Below are positions 24,051 to 32,925 of a stretch of 64,000 nucleotides of DNA, piece by piece (the first letter of the stretch is position 1; every line of letters starts with the position of its first letter). The stretch spans positions 1 to 64,000 of the forward strand of contig CAMWLC010000008.1 of NCBI GenBank assembly GCA_947174995.1, written 5' to 3'. Origin of the DNA: an uncultured Porphyromonadaceae bacterium. Lineage in GTDB: Bacteria > Bacteroidota > Bacteroidia > Bacteroidales > Muribaculaceae. Both the position numbers and the translations under genes were made by a program. Under the pieces are notes generated by a model. It made no database searches. It worked only from the letters and a program-made list of their open reading frames with translations, and was not told the origin of the DNA.

Positions 24051-25027
24051 AAGCGATGAGCAAAGAGAATACAATACCCGATATAAGCGTTGTGGTGCCC
24101 CTCTTCAATGAGGAGGAGTCGCTGCCCGAACTCACCGGCTGGATACGCCGCGTGATGGAGGCCAACGGATTCAGCTACGAGATAATATTCGTCAACGATG
24201 GCTCGACCGACGGCTCGGAGAGGGTCATCGAGCGGCTCGCGGAGGAGAATCCCTGCATACGCGCCGTGGCTTTCGCACGCAACTACGGCAAGTCTCCGGC
24301 CCTCAACGTGGGTTTCGCCCGCGCCCGGGGACGCGTGGTCATAACGATGGACGCCGACCTTCAGGACTCGCCGGACGAGATACCGGAGCTTTACCGCATG
24401 ATCACCGAGGATGGCTACGACCTCGTGTCGGGATGGAAGAAGAAGCGTTACGACCCGCTGTCAAAGACCATCCCCACGAAGCTCTTCAACGCCACGGCCC
24501 GGCGCGTGAGCGGCATACACAATCTGCATGACTTCAATTGCGGACTCAAGGCCTACCGCAGCGAGGTGGTGAAGCATATAGAGGTATATGGAGACATGCA
24601 CCGCTACATACCGTATCTGGCCAAGAACGCGGGCTACACCCGCATCGGGGAGAAGGTGGTGCATCACCAGGCCCGCAAGTATGGCACCACCAAGTTCGGA
24701 CTCGACCGCTTCGTCAACGGTTATCTCGACCTGGCGACGCTCTGGTTTCAGTCGCGTTTCGGCATCAAGCCGATGCATATTTTCGGCCTGTTGGGTTCGG
24801 CGATGTTCGTCATCGGATTCCTGGCGGTGCTGACGCTCATCGTTATGAAGATAGTCAGCATGGTGAATCCCTCCTACGCCTTCTATCTGACCAACTCGGT
24901 GTATTTCTACCTCTCGCTGGCGGCCATGATAATGGGGCTTCAGTTTTTCCTCACCGGCTTCACCGGCGAGCTCATAACGCGCAATTCCCCGGAGCGCAAC
25001 AATTACCTTATCTCAAGCGAGATATGA
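24047..25027 (+). CDS. Family 2 glycosyltransferase, GtrB/DPM1-like
   Basis: A 326-residue polyprenyl-phosphate-type glycosyltransferase. The GT-A catalytic domain (about 10-235) has ISVVVPLFNEEESLPEL, IIFVNDGSTDGS, and the DxD-type MDADLQDSPDEI. HQARKYGTTKFGLDR is the conserved patch near the membrane face. Two C-terminal helices (about 245-270 and 285-315) anchor it. Family members transfer a sugar from a nucleotide donor to undecaprenyl phosphate for later envelope modification. Starts at 24047 (4-bp overlap with the kinase stop) or 24056. The following gene overlaps by 4 bp. Confidence 0.93.
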   Translation: MKAMSKENTIPDISVVVPLFNEEESLPELTGWIRRVMEANGFSYEIIFVNDGSTDGSERVIERLAEENPCIRAVAFARNYGKSPALNVGFARARGRVVITMDADLQDSPDEIPELYRMITEDGYDLVSGWKKKRYDPLSKTIPTKLFNATARRVSGIHNLHDFNCGLKAYRSEVVKHIEVYGDMHRYIPYLAKNAGYTRIGEKVVHHQARKYGTTKFGLDRFVNGYLDLATLWFQSRFGIKPMHIFGLLGSAMFVIGFLAVLTLIVMKIVSMVNPSYAFYLTNSVYFYLSLAAMIMGLQFFLTGFTGELITRNSPERNNYLISSEI

Positions 25028-25863
25028 AGCGGCGTCTGATACTCCTCGCGGGGTTTATGCTGAGTGTGTGCGCGGCCTTCGCGCAGGGGAGCATCACTCC
25101 GGTGGACAATGACACGGAGAAGCCCCCGCAGCCCGTGCTGCACTATTACGACCGCCACGGCAACCGCCTTCAGACCCCGGTGCTTTTCCTGGCCGAGCTT
25201 GACACTGTGAAGAACGTCAGGTCCGGCCCGGTGTATCCTGCCGTGAGCGGGATGAGCGTGGGTGTCAATTTCTTCGACGCAATACTCAAGCTTTTCGGGC
25301 AGACCTATTCGAGCTTCGACGTGCACGCCGACATCACGCTCTTCAACTGGCTCATGCCGGTGGTGGAGGCCGGTGTGGGGTTCGCCTCGTCAAGTCCTGA
25401 CAACGGTGCCTTTCACATCAAGGTGCATCCCTCGCCCTACGTGAAGATCGGCTTCAACTACAATTTCCTGTATAAAAGCAATCCCGACTATCAGTTCTGG
25501 CTTGGACTGAGAGCCGGGATGGCGAATAGCAGATATGATGTGTGGGGTATCACCCAGTCGTGTGACTATTATGTGGAGGGGGGCCCGACGGCCTACGACG
25601 GTCTGCGCTGCACATCATGGTATGGTGATGTTCTCGCCGGACTGCGCGTGCGCATTGCCGGCCCGGTGTCGTTGGGGTGGAGCCTAAGGTATCACTTCAA
25701 TTTCTCCCGCGCGAGGAAGGGGATGGCCTGTCCGCCGTGGTTTGTGCCGGGATACGGGCATAATCCCCTCGGAGCCACGTTCTCGGTATATTTCGACCTG
25801 TATTCCAACCGGAAAAAGACTCCGGCCGCCGGTGTCGGCGAGATGGTCAATACATCGGAGTGA
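25024..25863 (+). CDS. DUF6048-like outer-membrane protein
   Basis: A 279-residue protein with a signal peptide (LLAGFMLSVCAAFAQ). The mature part contains alternating beta strands with aromatic girdles: VGVNFFDAILKLFG, FDVHADITLFNWLMPVVEAGVGF, VKIGFNYNFLYKSNPDYQFWLGLRAG, and GPVSLGWSLRYHFNF. This suits a small beta-barrel in the outer membrane. I associate it with DUF6048, from memory of the family pattern rather than a search. It begins in the stop codon of the glycosyltransferase gene and its end overlaps the convergent hydrolase gene by 17 bp. Confidence 0.8.
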   Translation: MKRRLILLAGFMLSVCAAFAQGSITPVDNDTEKPPQPVLHYYDRHGNRLQTPVLFLAELDTVKNVRSGPVYPAVSGMSVGVNFFDAILKLFGQTYSSFDVHADITLFNWLMPVVEAGVGFASSSPDNGAFHIKVHPSPYVKIGFNYNFLYKSNPDYQFWLGLRAGMANSRYDVWGITQSCDYYVEGGPTAYDGLRCTSWYGDVLAGLRVRIAGPVSLGWSLRYHFNFSRARKGMACPPWFVPGYGHNPLGATFSVYFDLYSNRKKTPAAGVGEMVNTSE

Positions 25864-26887
25864 AGGGGGCCGACTTCTTGAAGGCCTTGGTGGCGTCCCC
25901 CACGAGCATCGTTTCCTTGGAGGTGTCGAGCTTGAGCACGGGAGCCCCCTCCTTGAGGTTCACCTTGTTCAGGTCGACGTAATAGTAGCCGGGATTGGTC
26001 ACGATGTCGAAGTAATAGCGTTTATCGCGCGTGTTGGAGTATGAGCGCCATTGCGTGGAGGAGACGTTGGGTTCGCCCTCGATGGTGTAGGTGTAGGGCA
26101 CACAGCTGTTGACAAGCACGCTGCGGGTGATGGCGGCGCCGAGGTCGGCGTCGGGAGTCTGCTCCACACGGTGGGCGAAGAAGTTGGCGCGAACCACGCG
26201 GTCGGGACTGCTCACCGTGCCGGGGAGCATGTGGGTGCCTCCGATCTTGTCCCAGTAGTTGAGAATTGCGGTCATCTGCGGCCACTGTGGGTCATTTGTC
26301 ATGGCGCGGAAATCACCCGGATCGGAGATCAGGACGTTACCCTTGTCAAACTCCAGGATCACCGTCTTGCCCGAGGCATCGGTAATGCCCCAGTGGAGCG
26401 CGGAGACGGTGCCTCTGTCGAATGTGGCTCCTTCGATGCGGAAATTGTGGTCCTTGACGAGAGCCACTACCTCGTCGGTGGTGGCGCAGTTGTCAAGCAT
26501 CCACGCCACGAACATGGCCATCGAGATGAGGGGCTTGTTGTTGTATAGCTCGTTGTTGTAGATCGTCCCCTTGCAGAAGAGGCCGTTGACCACGAGACCC
26601 TTCTCGTTCATTCCCTCGGTCACGCCGCCGTCATAGCCCACGGCGTAGACCGCGCCGTAGCGCGATGTCCAGTTGATGCCGTCAGGCGAGGATGAACCCT
26701 GCTTGTACATCCCCCGGGGATATACGTAGAGGTTTGTCGGGATTGGAGTCTTCCAGTCAAGGGAGCGTCCGATGATATATAGTGAGTCGGTGCCTTCGTA
26801 GAGCACACGGGTGCAGGCATCGGCGGGAAGTGCGGAAGGAAGAGCGAGCATGGAGAGAGTCGCAAGGGCCTTGAAAGCGTTTTTCAT
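25847..26887 (-). CDS. Choloylglycine-hydrolase family enzyme (bile salt/penicillin V amidase-like)
   Basis: A 346-residue N-terminal-nucleophile hydrolase. A signal peptide ends before Cys25 (ALPADACTRVLYEG); this Cys would be the catalytic nucleophile after processing. With Cys25 taken as residue 2 of the mature enzyme, Arg41, Asp44 and Asn198 fall at positions 18, 21 and 175, the conserved active-site residues of bile salt hydrolases; a SPDRVVRANF segment probably supplies the catalytic arginine. Substrate could be conjugated bile salts, penicillin V, acyl-homoserine lactones or another linear amide. The signal peptide is common among Bacteroidetes members. It lies 51 bp after the helicase gene, and a BASS-type transporter gene is 2.3 kb away. 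Confidence 0.9.
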   Translation of the reverse strand: MKNAFKALATLSMLALPSALPADACTRVLYEGTDSLYIIGRSLDWKTPIPTNLYVYPRGMYKQGSSSPDGINWTSRYGAVYAVGYDGGVTEGMNEKGLVVNGLFCKGTIYNNELYNNKPLISMAMFVAWMLDNCATTDEVVALVKDHNFRIEGATFDRGTVSALHWGITDASGKTVILEFDKGNVLISDPGDFRAMTNDPQWPQMTAILNYWDKIGGTHMLPGTVSSPDRVVRANFFAHRVEQTPDADLGAAITRSVLVNSCVPYTYTIEGEPNVSSTQWRSYSNTRDKRYYFDIVTNPGYYYVDLNKVNLKEGAPVLKLDTSKETMLVGDATKAFKKSAPFTPMY

Positions 26888-26938
26888 AACATCACAAAAT
26901 TTGGTTTAGAACTACAACACCGCCGGGAACCGGATGGT

Positions 26939-29059
26939 TCACAGCCTTGTTGCACCCCCGATTACCTCAAGTATCTCGTGTCCATAATGCTTGAAGAGGA
27001 ATGGACCCACGCCCTTGATTTTCTTCAGGGAGAGGGGGGAGTCGGGAAGTTCCACGGCGATGGCGATAAGGGTCTTGTTGGGCATGATGCGGTAAGCGGC
27101 CACACCCTCCTCATCGGCTTTCTCTTTCCTCCAGGCCGCGAGGGCTTTGTAGACCTCGGGATTGGAGATGCCCGAGGGGGCGGAGGTGGACTCCGTCTTT
27201 TTCCGCGTGGTGCCGTTCTTGCGCATCCCTTCGGCCTCAAGGAATATCTCGGCCTTGCGTCGCAGGTAGTCCGACACGCTGAAGTCAGCGGTGCGGAAGT
27301 GGCGTAGCAGTCCGATCTGGAGATACAGGAGTTCGGAGAGTGCTCCCATGCGGTCTTTCAGGCGCGTGGTTACTATCGCGCTGTCGTGCTCCTTAGGGGT
27401 GAGGGACAAGAGTTCGAGAAGGTTCCGGAGGGGAGTGATGAAGTATGCTGCTCCGGCGCGTATGCGCTCCTTGAGCGCGTCATTGGCGGCGGGGTCGACG
27501 GTCGGATCCATCACCATGCGCGAGAACTGTGCGGCGAAGCGTCCGGCCACCTCCACGGCGTTGCTCCGGAACTCCTCCGATGTGCGGGCATACTCGGCGC
27601 AGACGTTGGGGAAGAGAGTAGAGAAGGCCTCGTCCACGGTGCGTCGCAGGGATTCAAGAAGCGTGTGGGTACGCTGGAATCCGAACAGTTCGGAGAGGAG
27701 GTTGATGTGGTATATGCGGTCGAGACGCGCCACCTCGCTCTCATCGGGCACTTTAGTCTGCTGCGACTTAATGAAGGCCCCGACAGTGGGGTCGCATATC
27801 AGGGAGGAGTGGCGCAGGGGGGCGTCGAGCACGAGTCCTTCGAGCGTGCGGCAGCGGGAGAGGGCTACGTAGGCCTGGCCGTGTGCGAAGGCGTCGGCAG
27901 CGTCGATGATCGCGCGGTCGAAGGTCAGTCCCTGGCTTTTGTGGATGGTGATGGCCCAGGCGGGTCTGAGCGGTATCTGCCGGAACGTGCCGCAGATCTC
28001 TTCCGAGATCTGTCGGGTAGCAGGATCAATCTCATACTTCACGTTATCCCAGTCAACGGCCCCGACGGTGATGTCGAGTCCGGTGTCGGCGCCCCGCACC
28101 GTCACCGTGTCCTCATCGAGGGCGGTCACTTCCCCCAACATACCGTTGTAGTAGGCCTTCTCGCCGGTGGGGTCGTTTTTTACGAACATCACCTGTGCCC
28201 CACGTTTCAGCACCAACGTCTCCGGAGCGGGGAATGACGTGTCGGGAAAGATACCCTCCACCTCGGCCTTGAACGTCATGGGGGAGCTCTTGAGGCGCGA
28301 CATGCACTCGCGGTTGATGGCATCGGCGCGGAAATTGTGGGTGGTAAGGCGTATGTATCGCTCTCCGGGAGGGGGTGTGAAATCCGGGCGGAAGCGGGTG
28401 TTGAGCTCGGCTATGACTTCCGGTGTGGCCGTGTTGGAGCGGATATGGTTGAGCAGGTCGAGAAACCTCCCCTCGTTCTGGCGGTAGACCTTTTTCAGCT
28501 CCACGGTGACATACTGCGTCTGCGCAAGGGCGTTGCTGTCGAAGAAATATGGCGACCGGTAATACTGACCGAGCATTTCCCACTCATCCTCCTTCACCAC
28601 CGGGGGGAGTTGCTGCAGATCGCCGATGAGCAGGAGCTGCACTCCACCGAAGGGGCGCGTCGGGTCGCGGTGGCGGCGGAGCACGTCGTCCACGGCATCC
28701 AGCAGGTCGGCCCTCACCATGGAAATCTCGTCAATCACCAGCAGGTCCATGCTGCCGATGACGCGCCTCTTGGCCTTGTTGAAGCGGTCATATCTGCGCT
28801 TCTCGGCAGAGAGTTTCGCTCCCGGAAAGAAGGGGGCGAAGTCGAGTTGGAAAAAGGAGTGTATGGTCATCCCCCCCGCGTTGATGGCCGCGATCCCGGT
28901 CGGAGCGAGCACCACGATGCGCTTTTGGGAGGATTGGCGGAGGTCGCGCAGGAAAGTGGTCTTTCCCGTGCCGGCCTTTCCGGTCAGGAAGAGATTCACC
29001 CCGGTGCGCTCTATGAGGTGGCGTGCTAATTCGAGTTCGGGATTGGAAGATTTGGCCAT
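26939..29059 (-). CDS. Pif1-like ATP-dependent helicase with HRDC-like tail
   Basis: About 706 residues. The N-terminal half is a superfamily 1B helicase: Walker A in NLFLTGKAGTGKTTFLRDL, VLAPTGIAAINAGGMTIHSFF (motif Ia), LVIDEISMVRADLLDAVD (motif II), LLIGDLQQLPPV (motif III), and ITIHKSQGLTFDRAIID with YVALSRC (motifs V/VI). The C-terminal part (about 630-700) reads YKALAAWRKEKADEEGVAAYRIMPNKTLIAIAVELPDS, an HRDC fold for nucleic-acid binding. It should unwind DNA or RNA-DNA structures. The frame is open for 39 codons further upstream, but those run across the divergent promoter region; the start at 29059 (MAKSSNPELEL) begins the conserved part. Confidence 0.92.
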   Translation of the reverse strand: MAKSSNPELELARHLIERTGVNLFLTGKAGTGKTTFLRDLRQSSQKRIVVLAPTGIAAINAGGMTIHSFFQLDFAPFFPGAKLSAEKRRYDRFNKAKRRVIGSMDLLVIDEISMVRADLLDAVDDVLRRHRDPTRPFGGVQLLLIGDLQQLPPVVKEDEWEMLGQYYRSPYFFDSNALAQTQYVTVELKKVYRQNEGRFLDLLNHIRSNTATPEVIAELNTRFRPDFTPPPGERYIRLTTHNFRADAINRECMSRLKSSPMTFKAEVEGIFPDTSFPAPETLVLKRGAQVMFVKNDPTGEKAYYNGMLGEVTALDEDTVTVRGADTGLDITVGAVDWDNVKYEIDPATRQISEEICGTFRQIPLRPAWAITIHKSQGLTFDRAIIDAADAFAHGQAYVALSRCRTLEGLVLDAPLRHSSLICDPTVGAFIKSQQTKVPDESEVARLDRIYHINLLSELFGFQRTHTLLESLRRTVDEAFSTLFPNVCAEYARTSEEFRSNAVEVAGRFAAQFSRMVMDPTVDPAANDALKERIRAGAAYFITPLRNLLELLSLTPKEHDSAIVTTRLKDRMGALSELLYLQIGLLRHFRTADFSVSDYLRRKAEIFLEAEGMRKNGTTRKKTESTSAPSGISNPEVYKALAAWRKEKADEEGVAAYRIMPNKTLIAIAVELPDSPLSLKKIKGVGPFLFKHYGHEILEVIGGATRL

Positions 29060-29104
29060 GACGGGAGGATGTATATTCCGGTGACTCCGGAGCGATTCAT
29101 AATG

Positions 29105-29132
29105 CAAATTTATAAAAAAATGAGTAATTTTG
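29105..29132. promoter_or_regulatory. Back-to-back promoters of helicase and BASS transporter
   Basis: TAAATTTG on the minus strand (29112-29105) points to the helicase and TAATTTTG on the plus strand (29125-29132) to the transporter. Both match TAnnTTTG exactly. The -33 boxes are weak. Confidence 0.6.
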
Positions 29133-29169
29133 CACCATGAAATTATGAGTAATTTTCCAACATGAAATT
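29120..29169 (+). repeat. 25-bp tandem duplication across the transporter start
   Basis: Two adjacent 25-bp copies (29120-29144 and 29145-29169) match at 23 of 25 positions. Each contains ATGAGTAATTTT and ends CATGAAATT. The second copy supplies the true start codon at 29162; the first supplies the -7 box and a decoy ATG AAA TTA TGA. Confidence 0.85.
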
Positions 29170-30106
29170 CGGACAATTTCTAAGAGACTGGGCTCTTGTG
29201 CTCGCCATTCTGACGGGTATTCTCGCTTATTTCGTGTATGTGGCCATTCCGCTGCTTGACTCCACGCACGCGCTTGCGATGCAGGCTGTGGGGATAGTGC
29301 AGCCGGCCCTGATATTCGCCATGCTCTTCCTTACGTTCTGTCGTGTGAGTCCGCGCGAGTTGCGGCTGTGCGGGTGGCATCTGTGGCTGCTCCTCATCCA
29401 GGGCGGTGCTTTCACTGCGCTCGCTCTGGTGGTCATGTCGATGCCTCACGGCGGCTGGCGAGTGATTCTGGAGGGGGCGATGCTCTGCCTTATATGCCCC
29501 ACTGCCACGGCTGCCGCCGTCATAACGCGGCGCCTGGGGGGAGACGTGGCGCATGTCACGACCTACACCATACTCATCAATATCCTCGGCGCGCTGCTGA
29601 TTCCGGCCCTCACTCCCCTGGTGCATCCTGAGGGCACGCTCGGCTTCGCCGGCTCGGCGGTGCTGATCATGCGCGAGGTCTTCCCGCTGCTGTTGCTCCC
29701 TTTGGCCGGGGCGTTGCTGCTGCGATGGAAGTGGCCCAAAGCATGCGAGATGCTGGGGCGCCATGCGGAGTGGTCGTTTTATCTCTGGGCGGTGGCCCTG
29801 GCGCTTGCCATGACCGTGACCACGCGGAGCATAGTGCACTCCACGGTGGGACTGGCCACGCAAGGGGGACTGGTAGGGGTCTCGTTGGTGTGCTGTGCCC
29901 TGCAGTTCTGGCTCGGGCGCAAGATAGGGAGGCGTTATGGCGACGCCATAACGGCGGGTCAAGCCTTGGGACAGAAGAATACCGTCTTTATCATCTGGCT
30001 CGGCTACACCTTCTTCACCCCCGTCACCGCCGTCATCGGCGGCTTCTACAGCATCTGGCACAACCTCGTCAACACCTGGCAGCTCTACCGCCACGACCAC
30101 CGCTAA
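29162..30106 (+). CDS. BASS-family (bile acid:Na+ symporter-like) transporter
   Basis: A 314-residue membrane protein with nine to ten helices. The family core is visible in GAMLCLICPTATAAAVITRRLGGD, a discontinuous-helix region, and in ALGQKNTVFIIWLGYTFFTPVTAVIGGFYSIWHNLVNTW near the C terminus. BASS members import bile acids, pantoate, pyruvate or other organic anions together with Na+. The choloylglycine-hydrolase gene nearby makes a bile-acid or organic-anion cargo attractive but unproven. It is transcribed alone from the divergent promoter and ends at a bidirectional terminator. Confidence 0.82.
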   Translation: MKFGQFLRDWALVLAILTGILAYFVYVAIPLLDSTHALAMQAVGIVQPALIFAMLFLTFCRVSPRELRLCGWHLWLLLIQGGAFTALALVVMSMPHGGWRVILEGAMLCLICPTATAAAVITRRLGGDVAHVTTYTILINILGALLIPALTPLVHPEGTLGFAGSAVLIMREVFPLLLLPLAGALLLRWKWPKACEMLGRHAEWSFYLWAVALALAMTVTTRSIVHSTVGLATQGGLVGVSLVCCALQFWLGRKIGRRYGDAITAGQALGQKNTVFIIWLGYTFFTPVTAVIGGFYSIWHNLVNTWQLYRHDHR

Positions 30107-30147
30107 AGGGGACTCAGGCTCCATCCATGTAAATCAAGCCTCCGCAT

Positions 30148-30186
30148 AAATCAAGCCTCCACGTCAGAAACGCAGAGGCTTGATTT
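30148..30186. terminator. Bidirectional terminator between convergent genes
   Basis: Arms AAATCAAGCCTC (30148-30159) and GAGGCTTGATTT (30175-30186) with A- and T-rich flanks. Partial extra copies of each arm lie on either side (AAATCAAGCCTCC at 30131; CTTGATTTTCATATCAG again near 30196), so the site looks locally duplicated. Confidence 0.8.
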
Positions 30187-30208
30187 TCATATCAGCTTGA
30201 TTTTCATA

Positions 30209-32887
30209 TCAGCGGTTGGAGGCGGCGATGCGGGCGCGAAGGGCCTCGTTGAAGGCCCGGCGGGAGCGCAGGTCAGCCACGGTGAGGTGCATACGGTAGC
30301 GCCAGTAGTGGGTCGGGTTGGCCGGCTCGTTGATCTGCTCCTCATTGGGGTTCTCGCGGCGAAGCTCGCCGTCGGTCGAGAGCCAGTCCTGCAGGGGGAG
30401 TATGCAGAGCATCGAGGGGGAGGCGAGCTGGAGCCATATTATCTTCTCGCATACCCAGGGCTCGGCGAAATAGGGGGCCTGGCCATGCTCGTGGAGCACA
30501 TGGTTGAAGTATCTCTGGCTCTGCGCCGGGTCGCTCTCCCACCATGCGCGGATGCCGCTCATGTCGTGGGTGGAGGTGGTGCAGACGCTGTAATAGGGAT
30601 AGTGCCAGGTGTCTCCGAACTCCGTCTTGGGATCCTTGGGCATGCGCTGTATCTCAAGCGAGAGAATCTGGAGCTGGCGCATCACCTCGGGCACGCAGTC
30701 GGGTATCATGCCCAGATCCTCGCCACAGGTGAGCATCGAGGTGGCGTCGAGCAGCGGTGGAAGTTTCCACATAGCCTTGCCATACCAGAAGTCGTTATGA
30801 CGATGGTAGAAGAAGTCGTTGTAGAGGCGGTTGAAGCACCACTTCTCGTAGTCGGAGAGGTTGCGGTACTGGTAGGTGAACTGTCCCGAGATGCGGGGAT
30901 GATAGTGCCCCTTATTGTAGGGATCCTCGATGAAGAGCACATCGTCGATAAGGCCCATGAGGGCATTCTCGATGCGGGTGTTGCGCTCGGTTTTCTCAAG
31001 GGAGGCGAAGTGGTCGCGCACCTTGAGCTGGGTGTTGACAAACTCCTTGAGACGGTAGCGTCCGGCCGCGACGTGGTCGAGATATTCGTGCTTCACCTCC
31101 TCGGTGTATTCCCCGAAGAAATCGGAGAGCATCCATTCGAGGATGAGGGGATTTGTCTGGAGGTCCACGTCAATCCAGAAATCGTAGTTCTCGCGCAGTT
31201 CGTCCGGGGAGAAGGGGAGGGCAGGGTTGAAGTATCCGAGAAGGCCGTGGAGGGCGTCCAGGGGTATCTGCCAGATGCGGAAGAATCCGAGGATATGGTC
31301 GATGCGGTAGAGGTCGAAATACTCCGCCATCTTGCGGAAACGATCTTTCCACCATGTGAAGCCGTCGCGTGCCATCTCGTCCCAGTTGTAAGTGGGGAAT
31401 CCCCAGTTCTGTCCGAGCACGGAGAAGTCATCCGGCGGCGCTCCGGCCTGGCAGCTCATGTTGAAGAGGCGGGGACGCTGCCATGCGTCCACGCTGTGTC
31501 GGCCGATGCCGATGGGGATGTCGCCCTTAAGCACGACACCGCGGGAGTGGGCGTAGTCCACGGCCTCGCGGAGCTGACGGTCGAGGTGATACTGCACGAA
31601 GCAGTAGAAGTCGATCTCCTCCTTGTGTGCGGCGCAGAAAGCCTCGACGGCCTCAGCGTCATACTGCGCATACTCGCCCCAGAGGGTGTTGTCGGGGGTG
31701 CCGTTGAGGTCGCGGAGCACACACCAGGCGGCGTAGGGGCGCAGCCAGTATTCGTTGGCCTTCATGAAGCGGCGGTAGGCATCGGTGTTGGCCGTGGCCT
31801 TGCCGTCCTGCGCGAATATCTCGTGCAGGAACTCGTCCTTGAGGTGATTGACACGCTCGTAGTCGATCTGCTCAAGCTCGTTGAGCTCGCGGCGCATCCC
31901 GTCGTAATACGCGCGCCGCTCCCCGGAGACGAGGCGTCCCACCTTCTCGGGGCGGATATACATGGGATGGAGCGCGAATGTGGAGTTGGCGCTGTAAGGA
32001 TATGAGTCGACCCAGGTGCGTGACTTGGTGGTGTCGTTGATGGGGAGCACCTGGAGGATTTTCTGCCCGGTCTCGGCACACCAGTCTGCCATCTCCTTGA
32101 GGTCGAGGAAATCTCCGACGCCCCAGTCCTCTTCGGTGCGGATGGAGAAAACAGGAATCGCCGTGCCGGCACCCTTCCAGTCGCCACGGGGATTGACGAA
32201 GCGCAGGCCATCGATGACGATCTGCTCGGCGGGGGAGGAAAGGGAGATGCCGAAGACGCGGTTGTCGCGTGCCTCCCAGGCGCGGACTTCGCCGGTGGAC
32301 TTGGAGATAATGAGGAATTTGTATTCAAACGGCACTTTCACGCCCGAGAGGGGTATGTTGCACTCCCAGAGGGGATAGCGGGCATCGCTGAGGCGGATGG
32401 CCTTTGCGGGGTCCCAGTTGCCCAGGGCCTCGCCCTCGCCGCTGACGGCGAGAATCTCGTCGGGATTGACCATGGGGGCGAAAATGCGCATATTGGCCGT
32501 GGAGGGAGCCACGGGGGGGAGGGGAGCGCGTCCCGTGCGGGCGAGCATACCGTCAACGAAAGCCGAGGAGTAGTAGGGCTTGTCATGGGGCACGCCGTTC
32601 CAGGAGTCGAAGATATTGTAGATGCTCACCTCGCGCGAGGGGCGGAACACGTGGGGCATTCCCCACTCGAAACGCCACTCCTGCTCGGGAGCCTTCACCA
32701 CGAAATTGTATTCAAACTCCGGGGTGTCATCGGGAAGGTTAAGGTCAAGCGTCCACATATCGGGACCCTCGAGGTGCATGGGCGCCCCCTTGCGAGGATC
32801 GCCGTCGCCGAGGGCCTTAACGCCTCCGTAGACGTACAGCGCCTGTCCCCACTCGGTGTGGTAGTTGATGTGCAGTCTGATATTCAT
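30209..32887 (-). CDS. malQ: 4-alpha-glucanotransferase with N-terminal CBM20 domains
   Basis: An 892-residue GH77 enzyme that transfers glucan segments between maltooligosaccharides or glycogen chains. Two starch-binding (CBM20-like) modules lie at about 1-115 (WGQALYVYGG) and 130-245 (MVNPDEILAVSGEGEALGNWDPAKAIRL). The catalytic barrel follows, with FLDLKEMADWCAETGQKILQVLPINDT, the nucleophile Asp in LYRIDHILGFFRIW and the acid/base Glu in LTCGEDLGMIPDCVPEV. The CBM20-plus-GH77 layout matches plant DPE2-type enzymes and many Bacteroidales proteins. It has no signal peptide, so it acts on cytoplasmic glycogen or imported oligosaccharides. The start at 32887 is chosen because upstream codons overlap the nrdJ 3' end. 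Confidence 0.94.
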   Translation of the reverse strand: MNIRLHINYHTEWGQALYVYGGVKALGDGDPRKGAPMHLEGPDMWTLDLNLPDDTPEFEYNFVVKAPEQEWRFEWGMPHVFRPSREVSIYNIFDSWNGVPHDKPYYSSAFVDGMLARTGRAPLPPVAPSTANMRIFAPMVNPDEILAVSGEGEALGNWDPAKAIRLSDARYPLWECNIPLSGVKVPFEYKFLIISKSTGEVRAWEARDNRVFGISLSSPAEQIVIDGLRFVNPRGDWKGAGTAIPVFSIRTEEDWGVGDFLDLKEMADWCAETGQKILQVLPINDTTKSRTWVDSYPYSANSTFALHPMYIRPEKVGRLVSGERRAYYDGMRRELNELEQIDYERVNHLKDEFLHEIFAQDGKATANTDAYRRFMKANEYWLRPYAAWCVLRDLNGTPDNTLWGEYAQYDAEAVEAFCAAHKEEIDFYCFVQYHLDRQLREAVDYAHSRGVVLKGDIPIGIGRHSVDAWQRPRLFNMSCQAGAPPDDFSVLGQNWGFPTYNWDEMARDGFTWWKDRFRKMAEYFDLYRIDHILGFFRIWQIPLDALHGLLGYFNPALPFSPDELRENYDFWIDVDLQTNPLILEWMLSDFFGEYTEEVKHEYLDHVAAGRYRLKEFVNTQLKVRDHFASLEKTERNTRIENALMGLIDDVLFIEDPYNKGHYHPRISGQFTYQYRNLSDYEKWCFNRLYNDFFYHRHNDFWYGKAMWKLPPLLDATSMLTCGEDLGMIPDCVPEVMRQLQILSLEIQRMPKDPKTEFGDTWHYPYYSVCTTSTHDMSGIRAWWESDPAQSQRYFNHVLHEHGQAPYFAEPWVCEKIIWLQLASPSMLCILPLQDWLSTDGELRRENPNEEQINEPANPTHYWRYRMHLTVADLRSRRAFNEALRARIAASNR

Positions 32888-32925
32888 CTGAGTATTAGTT
32901 ATGTAAGGATTTATTAGTTTCGGGT

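Noticed and set aside
29060-29176. 39-codon N-terminal extension of the helicase
   Set aside because: It spans the divergent promoters and the 25-bp duplication; the conserved protein begins at 29059.
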